Source: Herbaspirillum sp. RV1423 (GTDB lineage Bacteria; Pseudomonadota; Gammaproteobacteria; Burkholderiales; Burkholderiaceae_D). Taken from it: a DNA stretch of 64,000 nt. Numbering within the stretch: the stretch's first letter is position 1; each line of letters begins with the position of its first letter. This document shows, piece by piece, positions 1 to 10,597 of the stretch. The position numbers and the translations under genes were made by a program. The stretch spans positions 186,001 through 250,000 of the forward strand of contig NZ_CBXX010000001.1 of assembly GCF_000577615.1 (NCBI RefSeq). The letters are read 5' to 3'. The notes under the pieces are model-generated. The model worked only from the letters and a program-made list of their open reading frames with translations, did no database searches and was not told where the DNA came from.

Positions 1-865
1 TTAGCCGCCCGATCAGAACCTGGTTGGACAATTGAAGACTGTCGCCCTTGCAGGCGAAGGCGATTCTGTTATGCGACTCAAAGACCGGAACGGTGATGAC
101 CGCATCGTCGAAACTGCGCCGCATGCGATCCAGATAGATTTCGTTGACTTCGTCATTATCTATGAGATTGACAACCATGATGCCGTCCTGGGCAAGGAGC
201 CGATAGCAGTCGTCGTAAAAATCCTGACTGCACAGCCGCGGCGGCTGCCCCGCCTTGTCAAACCCATCCACTACCAACACGTCGTACTGCTGTTCCGCGG
301 TTTTCACGAAATCCACGCCATCCGCGCAGTGAATCGATAAACGATCGTCATCCTCAGGGATGAGGAAGTGATCGCGCAAAGCGATCACTTCCTCATTTTT
401 TTCAAGCACGACAATGGAGGCTTCCGGCAAATAACGGTGGCAATACTTCGGCATGGAGCCTCCGCCCAAGCCGATCATCGCAATCGATTTCGGCGCCTGA
501 TGGAAAAGCAGGAATCCCATCATCGTGCGAGTGTAACTGAGCACTAGCCGATAAGGCGCATTGACATCCATCTCGCTCTGCACCGCAAGGATGTCAAAGT
601 GCAGGAACGCCGAACGGCCGTTTGTATAAATGAATGGCTTTCCATTGTTGGAAATAGACATCAAATGGTCAAACCGGTTTAAAAGCATAGGAACAGATTC
701 CTCTGGAAGTGGAGGATTTTGCTCATTGAGCAGCAATTCCATATAAAAGCGAATTCGTTCGGAAGAACGATCGTGTCGATACGCAATCGGACCTCCCGGA
801 AAATTCGCTGCCGTCTTACTGAACGATGGTGCCAATGGCCGTCTTCTATATTCTTTTATGATCAT
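1..865 (-). CDS. spermidine-synthase-like methyltransferase-fold protein, 3' end off window
   Basis: An open frame runs leftward from an ATG at 865 and has no stop before the window edge, so the gene is incomplete. The visible 288 residues contain the SAM-binding loop IAMIGLGGGSMPKYC, an acidic end of the next strand (IVVLEKNEEV) and the motif YDVLVVDGFDKAG, as in the spermine/spermidine synthase superfamily. Whether it makes polyamines is uncertain, because many bacterial homologues are stand-alone methyltransferase-fold proteins of unknown substrate. The DNA is clearly richer in A+T than the rest of the window, which suggests acquisition by transfer. The ATG at 865 has no Shine-Dalgarno sequence and lies only a few bases from a TATAAT on its strand, so translation may be leaderless or start further in. 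Before the IS arrived it would have lain directly downstream of the copper ATPase. Confidence 0.75.
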   Translation of the reverse strand, partial: MIIKEYRRRPLAPSFSKTAANFPGGPIAYRHDRSSERIRFYMELLLNEQNPPLPEESVPMLLNRFDHLMSISNNGKPFIYTNGRSAFLHFDILAVQSEMDVNAPYRLVLSYTRTMMGFLLFHQAPKSIAMIGLGGGSMPKYCHRYLPEASIVVLEKNEEVIALRDHFLIPEDDDRLSIHCADGVDFVKTAEQQYDVLVVDGFDKAGQPPRLCSQDFYDDCYRLLAQDGIMVVNLIDNDEVNEIYLDRMRRSFDDAVITVPVFESHNRIAFACKGDSLQLSNQVLIGRL

Positions 866-868
866 TAC

Positions 869-898
869 ATTATAATATCAGGATAATAATATTATAAT
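869..898 (-). promoter_or_regulatory. AT-rich inverted repeat / promoter of the spermidine-synthase-like gene
   Basis: A perfect 10-bp inverted repeat (ATTATAATAT at 869-878 and its complement at 889-898) has a 10-bp spacer. Each arm contains TATAAT on the minus strand, so the repeat could be a regulator site overlapping the -10 element, or two overlapping -10 elements. It ends four bases from the proposed start codon. The binding protein is unknown. Confidence 0.4.
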
Positions 899-945
899 AT
901 AATTCAAAAATTCGAACTCCTTTGCCGCCTCTGATTAATGAAAGA

Positions 946-971
946 GCAAATGCAAATTTCTTGGCATTTGC
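946..971 (-). terminator. possible displaced terminator of the copper ATPase
   Basis: The 8-bp arms GCAAATGC and GCATTTGC enclose a 10-nt loop. On the minus strand the hairpin is followed by a short T-rich stretch (TCTTTCATT). Without the IS at 1021-2201 it would lie about 46 bp beyond the ATPase stop codon, a natural place for its terminator. The T-run is poor, so the call is tentative. Confidence 0.3.
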
Positions 972-1020
972 AACGTCGCGGTTGGGCTAAATATCTCCTG
1001 CGTAGTCCAGCCGCCGTTAA

Positions 1021-2201
1021 GGCTACGCTGATTAAGTAAACGAGTTGAGGACTGAAGACGTTATTGTTCCGATCGATACGGAGCAAGGTAAAAAGCGATG
1101 AAACAGCAAACACTGGCGATGGCGGCAGACCAAGGATTTGAACAGCATCGCAAGCCGACTCGGCGCGATCAATTTCTCGACACCATGAATCGCATCGTTC
1201 CGTGGTCCGAGTTGTGCGCCGTGATCGAGCCGTACTATCCGCGGGGCGGCAATGGCCGTCCGCCGATAGGTCTGGAACGCATGCTGCGCATTCACTTCCT
1301 TCAGCACTGGTTCAATCTGGCTGACTTCGCCTGCGAAGAGGCGTTGTATGACAGCGCCAGTCTGCGCCGTTTTGCCGGCATCGACCTGGGACGTGAAGCA
1401 GGGCCTGACGCGACCACCTTGCTTAAGTTCAGGCATCTGCTGGAACAACATCATCTCAACGAAAAGCTGTTTGCCGAGGTCGGCCGCGTGCTGCAAGGCA
1501 GTGGGATGACGCTCAAAACCGGCACGATCGTCGACGCCACCCTCATTGCCGCCCCCAGTTCAACGAAGAACGCAGAGAAAGCGCGTGATCCGGAAATGCA
1601 CCAGACGCGCAAAGGGCAGCAGTGGTACTTCGGAATGAAATTGCACATCGGCGTCGATAGCCAAAGCGGTCTGGCGCACAGCGCCGTCGTCACTGCCGCC
1701 AACGTGCACGACAAGCACCCGCTGCCTGACTTGCTGCATGGACAGGAGCGGCGCGTCTATGGCGACAGTGCCTACGCCAGTCAGAAGGATCTGATCCGCG
1801 GCAAGGCGCCGCAAGCGAGGGATTTCACGAACTGCCGCACGCGTCGGCTGGGTGGCGAAGTCGATGAAATCAAGCGCAGCAAGAATCGCCACAAATCGAA
1901 GATCCGCGCCCGCGTCGAGCACGTCTTCGGCGTAGTCAAGCGGCTGTGGGGTTTCACGAAAGTACGCTACCGTGGCCTGGCCAAGAATGCCGGACGTGCA
2001 TTTACCGCGCTTGCCCTGGCCAACATTTACCTGTCTCGTCACAGGTTGATGGGGCAAGTCCGTCCGTAGTGGACAGAAGGCGGGGAAAATCCCGCAAAAT
2101 AGCCCGAAAGGACAAACAACAAGAAGCAATTCGCACCAAATCGGCGGGACGGATGAATTTGTTACACCGGTTCAAAAATCAGCAAGTTATTCAGCGTAGC
2201 C
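1021..2201 (+). mobile_element. complete IS5-group insertion sequence with TTAA target duplication
   Basis: The element is 1,181 bp. Its terminal inverted repeats begin GGCTACGCTGA at both ends (1021 inward; complement of 2191-2201) and match at about 14 of the first 15 bases. Both ends are flanked by TTAA (1017-1020 and 2202-2205), fitting the 4-bp YTAR target duplication of the IS5 subgroup. It carries one intact transposase and about 130 bp of 3' non-coding sequence. The right-hand TTAA supplies the stop codon of the adjacent minus-strand ATPase. Intact ends, target duplication and an uninterrupted transposase suggest a recent, possibly active insertion. Confidence 0.93.
1098..2069 (+). 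CDS. IS5-group DDE transposase
   Basis: This 323-residue protein is the only gene of the surrounding insertion sequence. It has the N-terminal DUF772-type domain (about 40-115, with RPPIGLERMLRIHFLQHWF) followed by the DDE catalytic core. The three acidic residues are the Asp of TIVDATLIAA, the Asp of VYGDSAYAS and the Glu of ARVEHVFGVVKRLWG, which lies in the family's Y-(2)-R-(3)-E-(6)-K region. It cuts and pastes the element at TTAA-type sites. The frame is intact and the length is normal for the group. Confidence 0.95.
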   Translation: MKQQTLAMAADQGFEQHRKPTRRDQFLDTMNRIVPWSELCAVIEPYYPRGGNGRPPIGLERMLRIHFLQHWFNLADFACEEALYDSASLRRFAGIDLGREAGPDATTLLKFRHLLEQHHLNEKLFAEVGRVLQGSGMTLKTGTIVDATLIAAPSSTKNAEKARDPEMHQTRKGQQWYFGMKLHIGVDSQSGLAHSAVVTAANVHDKHPLPDLLHGQERRVYGDSAYASQKDLIRGKAPQARDFTNCRTRRLGGEVDEIKRSKNRHKSKIRARVEHVFGVVKRLWGFTKVRYRGLAKNAGRAFTALALANIYLSRHRLMGQVRP

Positions 2202-4376
2202 TTAATTCCCGCGACGCAACCGCAAGGCGTTGGTGATGACGGAGACAGAACTCAGGCTCATGGCCAGGGCAGCAATCATCGGCGACAGCAGTTGCCCGGT
2301 AAAGGGATACAAGACACCTGCCGCCAAAGGAATTCCCAGGGCGTTATAGACGAACGCAAAACCCAGGTTTTGTCGCATGTTACGCACCGTATCGAGGGAT
2401 AGCAGACGAGCACGGGCGATTGCCCTCAGGTCGCCTTTCACCAACGTCAGATGGGCGCTGTTGATGGCCACATCGGTGCCGGTTCCCATTGCAATACCGA
2501 CATCCGCCTTGGCCAGTGCCGGAGCATCGTTGATGCCGTCGCCGGCCATGGCGACGATTTTTCCCTGCTTTTGCAATCGCTCGACCAAGGCAAGTTTATC
2601 TTGCGGCTTAACCTCGCCATACACCTCGCCGATACCCAACCTCCTTGCCACGGCCTGCGCTGTTGTCAGGCCGTCGCCGGTGGCCATGATGATCGTCAAT
2701 CCTGCCCGCGTTAAGGTTGCGAGGGCGTCGACCGTCGTCGCCTTGAGCGGATCGGAGACCGCCACAATACCCGCCAGCCCGCCATCGACGGCCAGATACA
2801 TGACGCTGGCGCCTTCGCTGCGCAAGGCCTCCGCTTGTTCGGACAAAGGATGCCAGTCCACTTTTTCGGCTTCCATCAGCACCGTATTGCCAAGCGCAAC
2901 GGATAGGCCGGAGACGCTGCCGCGCACACCAATACCACTGGACGATTCAAAGCGCTCCGGCTTGATAAGCGGCAAATCGCGCCGGCGTGCTTCAGCGACA
3001 ATCGCGTGCGCAAGCGGATGCTCACTGCCTTGATCGATGCTTGCCGCAATCTGGAGAACGTAAGCTTCCGTCATGCCTGCCGCCGCGACCACGCGATCGA
3101 AAGCAGGCCGGCCCTCGGTCAAGGTGCCCGTCTTGTCCACGATCAGGGTGTCGACCTTGCGCATGGCTTCAATGGCTGCCGCATCGCGAAACAACATTCC
3201 CTGCGTCGCTGCCCGCCCCGTCGCCGCCATGATGGACATCGGGGTGGCCAGGCCAAGGGCGCATGGGCAGGCAATGATCAGGACCGCGACAGCATTCACA
3301 AAACCGTACACCCAGCTCGGATCAGGTCCGAAAAATCCCCAGCCAAGCAAGGTCAGCACCGCGATGCTGACGACAACCATGACGAAATACCTGGCAACGA
3401 CATCGGCAAGCCGCTGCATCGGGGCGCGTGAACGCTGGGCTTGCGCCACCATCTGAACGATCTGGGACAGCATGGTTTGCGAACCGATTTTTTCAGAGCG
3501 AATAACCAGGCTGCCGCTGCCATTGAGCGTCGCCCCGATGACTTTATCGTCCACGCGCTTGGTCACGGGCAATGGTTCTCCGGTCAACATCGACTCGTCA
3601 ACGGCGCTCTCACCCTCGACGACCACGCCGTCGGCCGGCACTTTTTCGCCGGGACGCACACGCAGCAAATCCCCCATGTGAACATGCGCCAATGGGATGT
3701 CCTCTTCACTGCCGTCCTCCCGGATACGGCGTGCCGTTTTGGGAGCCAGGCCCAAGAGGGACTTGATCGCCGCTGACGTTTGCGAACGCGCGCGCAGTTC
3801 GAGAATCTGCCCCAACAAGGTCAGCGAAATAATGACGGCAGCCGCCTCATAGTAGACGCCGATGCGCCCATGCATCATGAAGGACGCGGGAAAAACACCG
3901 GGTGCCACGGTAGCGACGACACTATAGCCGTAAGCTGCCGTGACACCGGAGCCGATCAGGGTCCACATGTTAGGACTGCGTTGAGCCAGCGATTGAACAC
4001 AACGGACAAGAAAAGGCCATCCCGCCCAAAGGACCACTGGCGTGCTCAACACCAGCTCGATCCAGTTCTGCTGCGGCACGCCGGCCGGGAAGAATTGATG
4101 CGCGGCCATGGCCAGAACCGTAACGACGACGGTGGCTGGCAACGTCCACCAGAAACGTCGCCGGAAATCGACCAGCTCCGGATTCTCAACATCCTCCAGC
4201 GAGGGCAATACGGGTTCGAGCGTCATGCCGCATTTTGGACAATTGCCGGGGGCTGGCTGGCGAATCTCCGGGTGCATGGGGCAGGTATAGATTGTCCCAT
4301 CCGGCACGGTCGGATCGGTTGCGTGCAGATGAACGTGGTCGCCGTGTACGTGGTGGTGGTGCGGGTCATGCGCCAT
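2202..4376 (-). CDS. copA: copper-type P1B ATPase with N-terminal heavy-metal-binding domain
   Basis: An inner-membrane cation-exporting ATPase of 724 residues. The N-terminus is His-rich ([18 protein letters not shown]), followed by the small metal-binding domain [20 protein letters not shown] instead of a classical CxxC HMA domain. Then come the transmembrane region, actuator motif ([12 protein letters not shown]), CPC metal site ([13 protein letters not shown]), phosphorylation site DKTGTLTEG, the HP motif (SEHPLAHA) and [12 protein letters not shown] and the TM architecture indicate Cu(I) or Ag(I). I chose the ATG at 4376, which is preceded by AAAGGA; an in-frame start at 4451 would add 25 unconserved residues and overlap the operator region. 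The stop codon TAA is part of the TTAA duplicated by the adjoining IS, so the protein was not truncated. Confidence 0.93.
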   Translation of the reverse strand: MAHDPHHHHVHGDHVHLHATDPTVPDGTIYTCPMHPEIRQPAPGNCPKCGMTLEPVLPSLEDVENPELVDFRRRFWWTLPATVVVTVLAMAAHQFFPAGVPQQNWIELVLSTPVVLWAGWPFLVRCVQSLAQRSPNMWTLIGSGVTAAYGYSVVATVAPGVFPASFMMHGRIGVYYEAAAVIISLTLLGQILELRARSQTSAAIKSLLGLAPKTARRIREDGSEEDIPLAHVHMGDLLRVRPGEKVPADGVVVEGESAVDESMLTGEPLPVTKRVDDKVIGATLNGSGSLVIRSEKIGSQTMLSQIVQMVAQAQRSRAPMQRLADVVARYFVMVVVSIAVLTLLGWGFFGPDPSWVYGFVNAVAVLIIACPCALGLATPMSIMAATGRAATQGMLFRDAAAIEAMRKVDTLIVDKTGTLTEGRPAFDRVVAAAGMTEAYVLQIAASIDQGSEHPLAHAIVAEARRRDLPLIKPERFESSSGIGVRGSVSGLSVALGNTVLMEAEKVDWHPLSEQAEALRSEGASVMYLAVDGGLAGIVAVSDPLKATTVDALATLTRAGLTIIMATGDGLTTAQAVARRLGIGEVYGEVKPQDKLALVERLQKQGKIVAMAGDGINDAPALAKADVGIAMGTGTDVAINSAHLTLVKGDLRAIARARLLSLDTVRNMRQNLGFAFVYNALGIPLAAGVLYPFTGQLLSPMIAALAMSLSSVSVITNALRLRRGN

Positions 4377-4463
4377 GTGCCAATCCTTTATTAAAACGAG
4401 GGCGATGGAGATCTGGGCGTGCAAGCATGAAGCGGCCAGGAAGGGACGCAATATGGAAATGTA

Positions 4464-4494
4464 ATGCTACGGCTTTCCACGACGGGAAGGTCAA
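4464..4494 (-). promoter_or_regulatory. CueR/MerR-type promoter-operator of the copper ATPase
   Basis: On the minus strand a -35 (TTGACC, 4494-4489) and a -10 (TAGCAT, 4469-4464) are separated by 19 bp, the long spacer typical of MerR-family promoters. Between them lies the imperfect dyad GACCTTCC...GGAAAGCC, close to the CueR consensus ACCTTCC-N7-GGAAGGT. No MerR-family regulator gene is in the window. Confidence 0.6.
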
Positions 4495-4648
4495 GCCTAT
4501 TTTGTTGGCTTTTGACAATAATCAATTATTCACCATTCCGTCCGAGCATTTGAGAAAGGAGAGGAATGGAACAAAAACAAAAAACCCGCATCAGCACTGG
4601 GCTTGATACGGGTTCTTGGACTTCCTTGGACTGCTTGGTACTTGTTCT

Positions 4649-4738
<90 letters not shown>

Positions 4739-4782
4739 GGTTAACCTAGTCGAATTGCCACGCTGATGCAGCAAAGCAAAAG

Positions 4783-4788
4783 ATTATA
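4783..4788 (-). promoter_or_regulatory. probable -10 box of the tRNA-Ser promoter
   Basis: TATAAT occurs on the minus strand 45 bp upstream of the mature tRNA 5' end, allowing a leader of about 37 nt. The matching -35 is weak. Confidence 0.4.
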
Positions 4789-4820
4789 GCAGAACCGTTT
4801 TAAAGAAGGAAAGCCTTCAC

Positions 4821-6830
4821 ATGGAAAATCCGCAAATATTTTCCGGACTTTTCGCCTGGAAATTATCCGGATCATCATCTTGTCATAAATCTCTACTAGC
4901 ATCAGACGTTGCTCTGCGCTCGGGCGCTACACTCAAACTGCGGTTAGACCTACTGAACCTGATGATGTCCCCTTTTACATTCGACAGCAATTTCCCGCCC
5001 TTCCCTGCGGGCGAATCGGAGGATGCCCACACGACTTCCGAGCAGCAGGATTCGCAATTGCTGTCCCATCTTCACGAAATCATCGCCCAACGCAGTCTGA
5101 CCGCCCTGTTCCAGCCGATCATCCGCATGCGCAGCGGCGAAATCCTCGGCTACGAAGGCCTGATCCGAGGTCCGTCCAACAGTCCGCTGCATTCGCCGCT
5201 GAACCTGTTCAAGGTGGCGCGCGCGAACAAGCTGTCAGTGCAGGTCGAGCACTTGTGCCGCCACATCGTCATGGCGCAATTCGCCCAGTCCGGCCTGCCC
5301 GGCAACCTGTTCCTGAACGTCAGTCCAGGCGCGCTGGTGCAGCCCGAAGCGATCCAGGGCGAGACCTTGCGCCACCTTGAAAAGCTCGGCATCAACCCGC
5401 AGCGCATCATCATCGAACTGACAGAAAACGAGCCGACGTACGACTACGAGCTGCTGCGCAACGCCGCCATGCATTACCGCGACATGGGTTTCCAGATCGC
5501 CATCGACGACCTCGGCGAAGGATTCTCGAGCTTGCGCCTCTGGTCAGAACTGCAGCCGGAATATGTCAAGATCGACATGCACTTCATCCAAGGCATCAAC
5601 AACGATCCGATGAAGTTGCAATTCGTGCGTTCGATCCAGGAGATTGCCGAAAAATCCGGTTCGATCGTCATCGCCGAAGGCATCGAAACCCAGGCCGAGT
5701 TGCTGACCATACGCGACCTCGGCATCGCCTGCGGCCAGGGCTACCATATCGCGCGTCCGCAGGCCGATCCCAAGACCATCGTGACCGACGATATCAGCAA
5801 GACATTGCGTCGCGACAAGGTGCCCCTGGCTGCGCAAAAATACGGTCCCGGCAAGAAAAACGCCACGGTTCTGAAGCTGCTGCGCGAAACCCGATACGTC
5901 GCACCGAGCGTGCCCAATGACGAAGTCTACGACCTGTTCGTCAATGATCCTCTTCTACAGGCGCTGCCGGTCGTCAGCAACGGTATCCCGGTCGGCCTGA
6001 TCAACCGCTACAGCATGGTCGAACGCTTCGCCCGGCTGTATGGCCGGGAACTGTACGGCAAGAAATCCTGCACCTTCTTCATGGACCCGAACCCGCTGCT
6101 GACCGAACAGGACACCAGCCTGCAAGACCTCAGCCACATCCTGGTCCAGGCCGAATCTCATCACTTGTCGAACGGCTTCATCATCGTCGACCACGGCCAG
6201 TACGTCGGCATGGGCACCGGCCACGACTTGCTGCGCGAAATCACGCATATGCAGATCGAAGCGGCACGCTACGCCAATCCGCTGACGCAACTGCCGGGCA
6301 ACGTGCCGATCAACGAGCACATCGAATTCCTGCTGCAAAGCGGTGTGGAATTCTGCATCTGCTATTGTGACCTCGACCACTTCAAGCCTTTCAACGACGT
6401 CTACGGCTATCGCAAGGGCGACGACATGATCCAGTTGACCGGCCGCACGCTGAGCCAGTTCTGCGATTCGCAGCACGACTTCATCGGCCATATCGGCGGC
6501 GACGATTTTTTGATCATGTTCCAGAGCGAAGACTGGGAATATCGCTGCCAGGCGATGCTGGACGCGTTCAGCATCGCTTCGCAAAGTTTCTACTACGTCG
6601 AAGATAAAGAACGCGGCGGCTACTACAGCGAAGATCGCCAGGGCAACAGAATCCTGCATCCGCTGGTCAGCCTGTCGCTGGGCGCGGTCAAGATCGAGCC
6701 GTCGCAATATTCGTCGCCGCACCAGATTGCTTCCGCCGCCACCAAGGCCAAGAAGCAGGCCAAGAAAACGCCGGGCAACAGCCTCTTTATCGAGCGGCGT
6801 ATTCCGGCAACTTTCTCGTGGGCAATGTAA
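4821..6830 (+). CDS. EAL-CBS-GGDEF cyclic-di-GMP protein
   Basis: A 669-residue cytoplasmic protein for c-di-GMP turnover with the phosphodiesterase domain first (about residues 90-325). Next is a CBS-pair-like region (about 350-485, including LPVVSNGIPVGLINRYS), then a GGDEF domain (about 500-655). EAL catalytic residues look intact: YEGLIRG (EAL as EGL), LFLNVSP, IIELTENE, IDDLGEG, YVKID and AEGIET. The cyclase motif is GGDDF (about 559-563), a conservative change, and the preceding RxxD inhibitory site lacks Arg, so cyclase activity and product inhibition are uncertain. The protein may be mainly a phosphodiesterase. ATG 4821 has AAGAAGGA upstream; the first 47 residues look unconserved, and an internal ATG at 4962 is a possible alternative. 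Convergent with serS. Confidence 0.9.
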   Translation: MENPQIFSGLFAWKLSGSSSCHKSLLASDVALRSGATLKLRLDLLNLMMSPFTFDSNFPPFPAGESEDAHTTSEQQDSQLLSHLHEIIAQRSLTALFQPIIRMRSGEILGYEGLIRGPSNSPLHSPLNLFKVARANKLSVQVEHLCRHIVMAQFAQSGLPGNLFLNVSPGALVQPEAIQGETLRHLEKLGINPQRIIIELTENEPTYDYELLRNAAMHYRDMGFQIAIDDLGEGFSSLRLWSELQPEYVKIDMHFIQGINNDPMKLQFVRSIQEIAEKSGSIVIAEGIETQAELLTIRDLGIACGQGYHIARPQADPKTIVTDDISKTLRRDKVPLAAQKYGPGKKNATVLKLLRETRYVAPSVPNDEVYDLFVNDPLLQALPVVSNGIPVGLINRYSMVERFARLYGRELYGKKSCTFFMDPNPLLTEQDTSLQDLSHILVQAESHHLSNGFIIVDHGQYVGMGTGHDLLREITHMQIEAARYANPLTQLPGNVPINEHIEFLLQSGVEFCICYCDLDHFKPFNDVYGYRKGDDMIQLTGRTLSQFCDSQHDFIGHIGGDDFLIMFQSEDWEYRCQAMLDAFSIASQSFYYVEDKERGGYYSEDRQGNRILHPLVSLSLGAVKIEPSQYSSPHQIASAATKAKKQAKKTPGNSLFIERRIPATFSWAM

Positions 6831-6866
6831 ACGATCACAAGCGCCTCTGCGATCCGGACGACGCAT

Positions 6867-6905
6867 AAAAAAAAGGCTGATGCCCCACGAGCATCAGCCA
6901 TTTTT
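6867..6905. terminator. bidirectional terminator between the EAL-GGDEF gene and serS
   Basis: The 9-bp arms GGCTGATGC (6875-6883) and GCATCAGCC (6891-6899) have a 7-nt loop, an A-run on the left and ATTTTT on the right. It can therefore end transcription from both convergent genes. Confidence 0.85.
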
Positions 6906-6921
6906 CATTACGTCGACCAGT

Positions 6922-8346
<1,425 letters not shown>

Positions 8347-8390
8347 TTACCATTGCCGCCAACCGCCAAGGAAAGCCACAGGAATCCGCC

Positions 8391-8984
8391 ATGTCAGAAA
8401 AACCCGCCCAGCCGCCGCTGTTCATCCATCTCATCGGCTTTGCCCTCGCCGCAAGCTGCGCCGTCTGGGCCGGCTCCAGGTTTGCCCTGACCGGCTCCAG
8501 CCTCGGCTACGGCGTGCTGACCGGCCTCAGCTTCGGCGCCATGTTCGCGTTTGGGCAACGCGTCAAGAACCGCTTGTTTCCGGCGCCGCCGTCGACCGCA
8601 TGGAAGATCAATGCCGGCCCCACCGCAGCCGATTTGCGCCCGGCCCGCCGCGCCGTCGAGCGCGCCAAACCCGTGACGGTGGCGTTCGACGACGCCGTTA
8701 TCAAAACCTCCCGCAGCGGCGCCGAACTGGAAAGCATCGCCTGGCAAGACATTGAGCGCCTCGTCATTACCATCGGCGACGATTTCCTGCCCATGCCTTA
8801 CTGGATGCTCGTTACCGCCAAAGGCGGCATCCGCCTGCCCAACGACACGCCGGGGCTGGAAAGCCTGATGGAAGAGTTCAAGGTGAAATTGCCGGGCTAC
8901 GACAATGATGCGACCTACAACGCGGTGATCAGCGCCATGGGGGCAATGGAAGGCACATTCGAGGTGTGGAAAAAGCCTGCTTAG
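8391..8984 (+). CDS. hypothetical inner-membrane protein
   Basis: A 197-residue protein of no family I recognise. The N-terminal third has two hydrophobic segments (about 10-30 and 36-55) separated by a short loop. The remainder (about 65-197) is soluble and mixed in character, with the stretch WQDIERLVITIGDDFLPMPYWMLVTAKGG resembling small PH-like or DUF-type beta domains. It stands alone between serS (divergent) and rarA (convergent), so context gives no clue. The base composition matches its neighbours and the start is well placed, so it is probably a real native gene. Confidence 0.7.
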   Translation: MSEKPAQPPLFIHLIGFALAASCAVWAGSRFALTGSSLGYGVLTGLSFGAMFAFGQRVKNRLFPAPPSTAWKINAGPTAADLRPARRAVERAKPVTVAFDDAVIKTSRSGAELESIAWQDIERLVITIGDDFLPMPYWMLVTAKGGIRLPNDTPGLESLMEEFKVKLPGYDNDATYNAVISAMGAMEGTFEVWKKPA

Positions 8985-9000
8985 TCCCTCTGACGATTTT

Positions 9001-9076
9001 GTCGTCCTGACGAAAGTCAGGACCCAGCGTCGTATCGAGCGCCTTCACGCCACTGGGTCCCAGCGTTCGCTGGGAC
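9001..9076. repeat. pair of REP-like palindromic units
   Basis: There are two short palindromes: GTCCTGAC-GAAA-GTCAGGAC (9004-9023) and GTCCCAGC-GTTC-GCTGGGAC (9057-9076). The first is followed by CCAGCG and the second preceded by CTGG, so they form a head-to-head pair. Related units occur at 53730, 57913, 58063 and about 61116. They lie between the ends of the convergent hypothetical gene and rarA. Confidence 0.75.
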
Positions 9077-9128
9077 AACGGCGATAGAGAGATTCCCGAT
9101 CAGACAGTATTGCCACTTCAACCTGACT

Positions 9129-10424
9129 CTATCCTTTGTCGCTTTTCTTGTATTCCCGATCCAGTTCGCGCAGATGCGCCATCTTGTCGCCGATCTTGGC
9201 TTCGAGGCCGCGCGGCACCGGCTGGTACCAGCGCGGATCGGGAATTCCGTCCGGCAGGTAAGTCTCGCCGGCAGCATAGCCTTCCGGTTCATCATGGGCA
9301 TAGCGATACAACTTGCCGTAACCCAGTTCCTTCATCAGCTTGGTCGGTGCGTTGCGCAGGTGTTCCGGCACCGGCCGCGACTTGTCCTTGGAAACGAAAG
9401 CACGCGCCTGGTTGTACGCCATGTAGCCGGCATTGCTCTTGGCCGCGATCGCCAGGTAAATCACCGCCTGCGCCAGCGCCAGTTCGCCTTCGGGCGAACC
9501 GAGTCGCTCGTAGGTTGCGGCGGCGTCGTTGGCGATGGTCATCGCGCGCGGATCGGCCAGGCCGATGTCTTCCCAGGCCATGCGCACAATGCGGCGCGCC
9601 AGATAGCGCGGATCGGTGCCGCCGTCGAGCATGCGCGTGAGCCAGTACAGGGCGCCGTCGGGACTGGAACCGCGCACCGATTTATGCAGGGCCGAAATCT
9701 GGTCATAGAATGCATCGCCGCCCTTGTCGAAACGGCGCAAGGCATCGCCCAGGCATTCGGCCAGCACTTCCGGGCCGACCACGCCGACGTTCTTCGCCTG
9801 CGCCGCGCGCGCGACGATTTCCAGATTGTTGAGCAGCTTGCGGCCGTCGCCGTCGGCGCTGGCGATCAGCATTTCCCGCGCTTCCGGCTCGAATTGCAGC
9901 CCGTCGAGTTCATCGCGGCAGGCGCGTTCGACCAGCGCGCCGAGGTCTTCTTCCGTCAGCGATTTGAGCACATAGACGGCGGCGCGCGACAGCAGCGCGC
10001 TGTTGACTTCGAAGGAAGGATTCTCGGTGGTCGCGCCGATGAAGGTGAACAGCCCGCTTTCCACATGCGGCAGGAAGGCGTCTTGCTGGCTCTTGTTGAA
10101 ACGGTGGACTTCGTCGACGAACAGAATGGTGCGACGGCCGGAATTGGCGCGCGTGAATTGCGCGCGCTCGACCGCCTCGCGAATGTCCTTGACGCCCGAC
10201 AAGACCGCCGACAAGGCGATGAACTCGGCGTTGAACGAATCCGCCATGATGCGCGCCAGCGTGGTCTTTCCCACACCCGGCGGTCCCCACAAAATCATCG
10301 AATGCGGCTCGCCCGACTCGAACGCCACACGCAGGGGCTTGCCCGGTCCCAGCAAATGCTGCTGCCCGATGACATCGTCAAAGGAATGCGGTCGGAGACG
10401 TTCGGCTAACGGCGCTGAATTCAT
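9129..10424 (-). CDS. rarA: replication-associated recombination protein A (MgsA/RarA)
   Basis: AAA+ ATPase of 431 residues acting at stalled replication forks. It shows Walker A (WGPPGVGKTTLAR), Walker B (TILFVDEVHRFNKSQQD) and the sensor-1 region (FIGATTENPSFEV). The C-terminal half is the family's tetramerisation/MgsA domain (YMAYNQARAF, AGETYLPDGIPDPRWYQP). The start MNSAPLAERLRP at 10424 matches the conserved N-terminus; an in-frame upstream extension to 10499 is not conserved in character. In many proteobacteria rarA lies near serS and lolA/ftsK, as here. Confidence 0.96.
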   Translation of the reverse strand: MNSAPLAERLRPHSFDDVIGQQHLLGPGKPLRVAFESGEPHSMILWGPPGVGKTTLARIMADSFNAEFIALSAVLSGVKDIREAVERAQFTRANSGRRTILFVDEVHRFNKSQQDAFLPHVESGLFTFIGATTENPSFEVNSALLSRAAVYVLKSLTEEDLGALVERACRDELDGLQFEPEAREMLIASADGDGRKLLNNLEIVARAAQAKNVGVVGPEVLAECLGDALRRFDKGGDAFYDQISALHKSVRGSSPDGALYWLTRMLDGGTDPRYLARRIVRMAWEDIGLADPRAMTIANDAAATYERLGSPEGELALAQAVIYLAIAAKSNAGYMAYNQARAFVSKDKSRPVPEHLRNAPTKLMKELGYGKLYRYAHDEPEGYAAGETYLPDGIPDPRWYQPVPRGLEAKIGDKMAHLRELDREYKKSDKG

Positions 10425-10597
10425 GCAGTTGTAAAAATGGAGAGTTAAGATGAAACGGTTTGCTAGTCTAACCGATCCGGCAACAGCGAATCGACCCAAA
10501 TGCTAGAATCCCGGCGGGTCGGCGGATTTCACGCCTGCTGCTTGCCATTCTGTTCACGTCACTACAATCACTACACGCCGCGATGGCGTTTCCGCCC

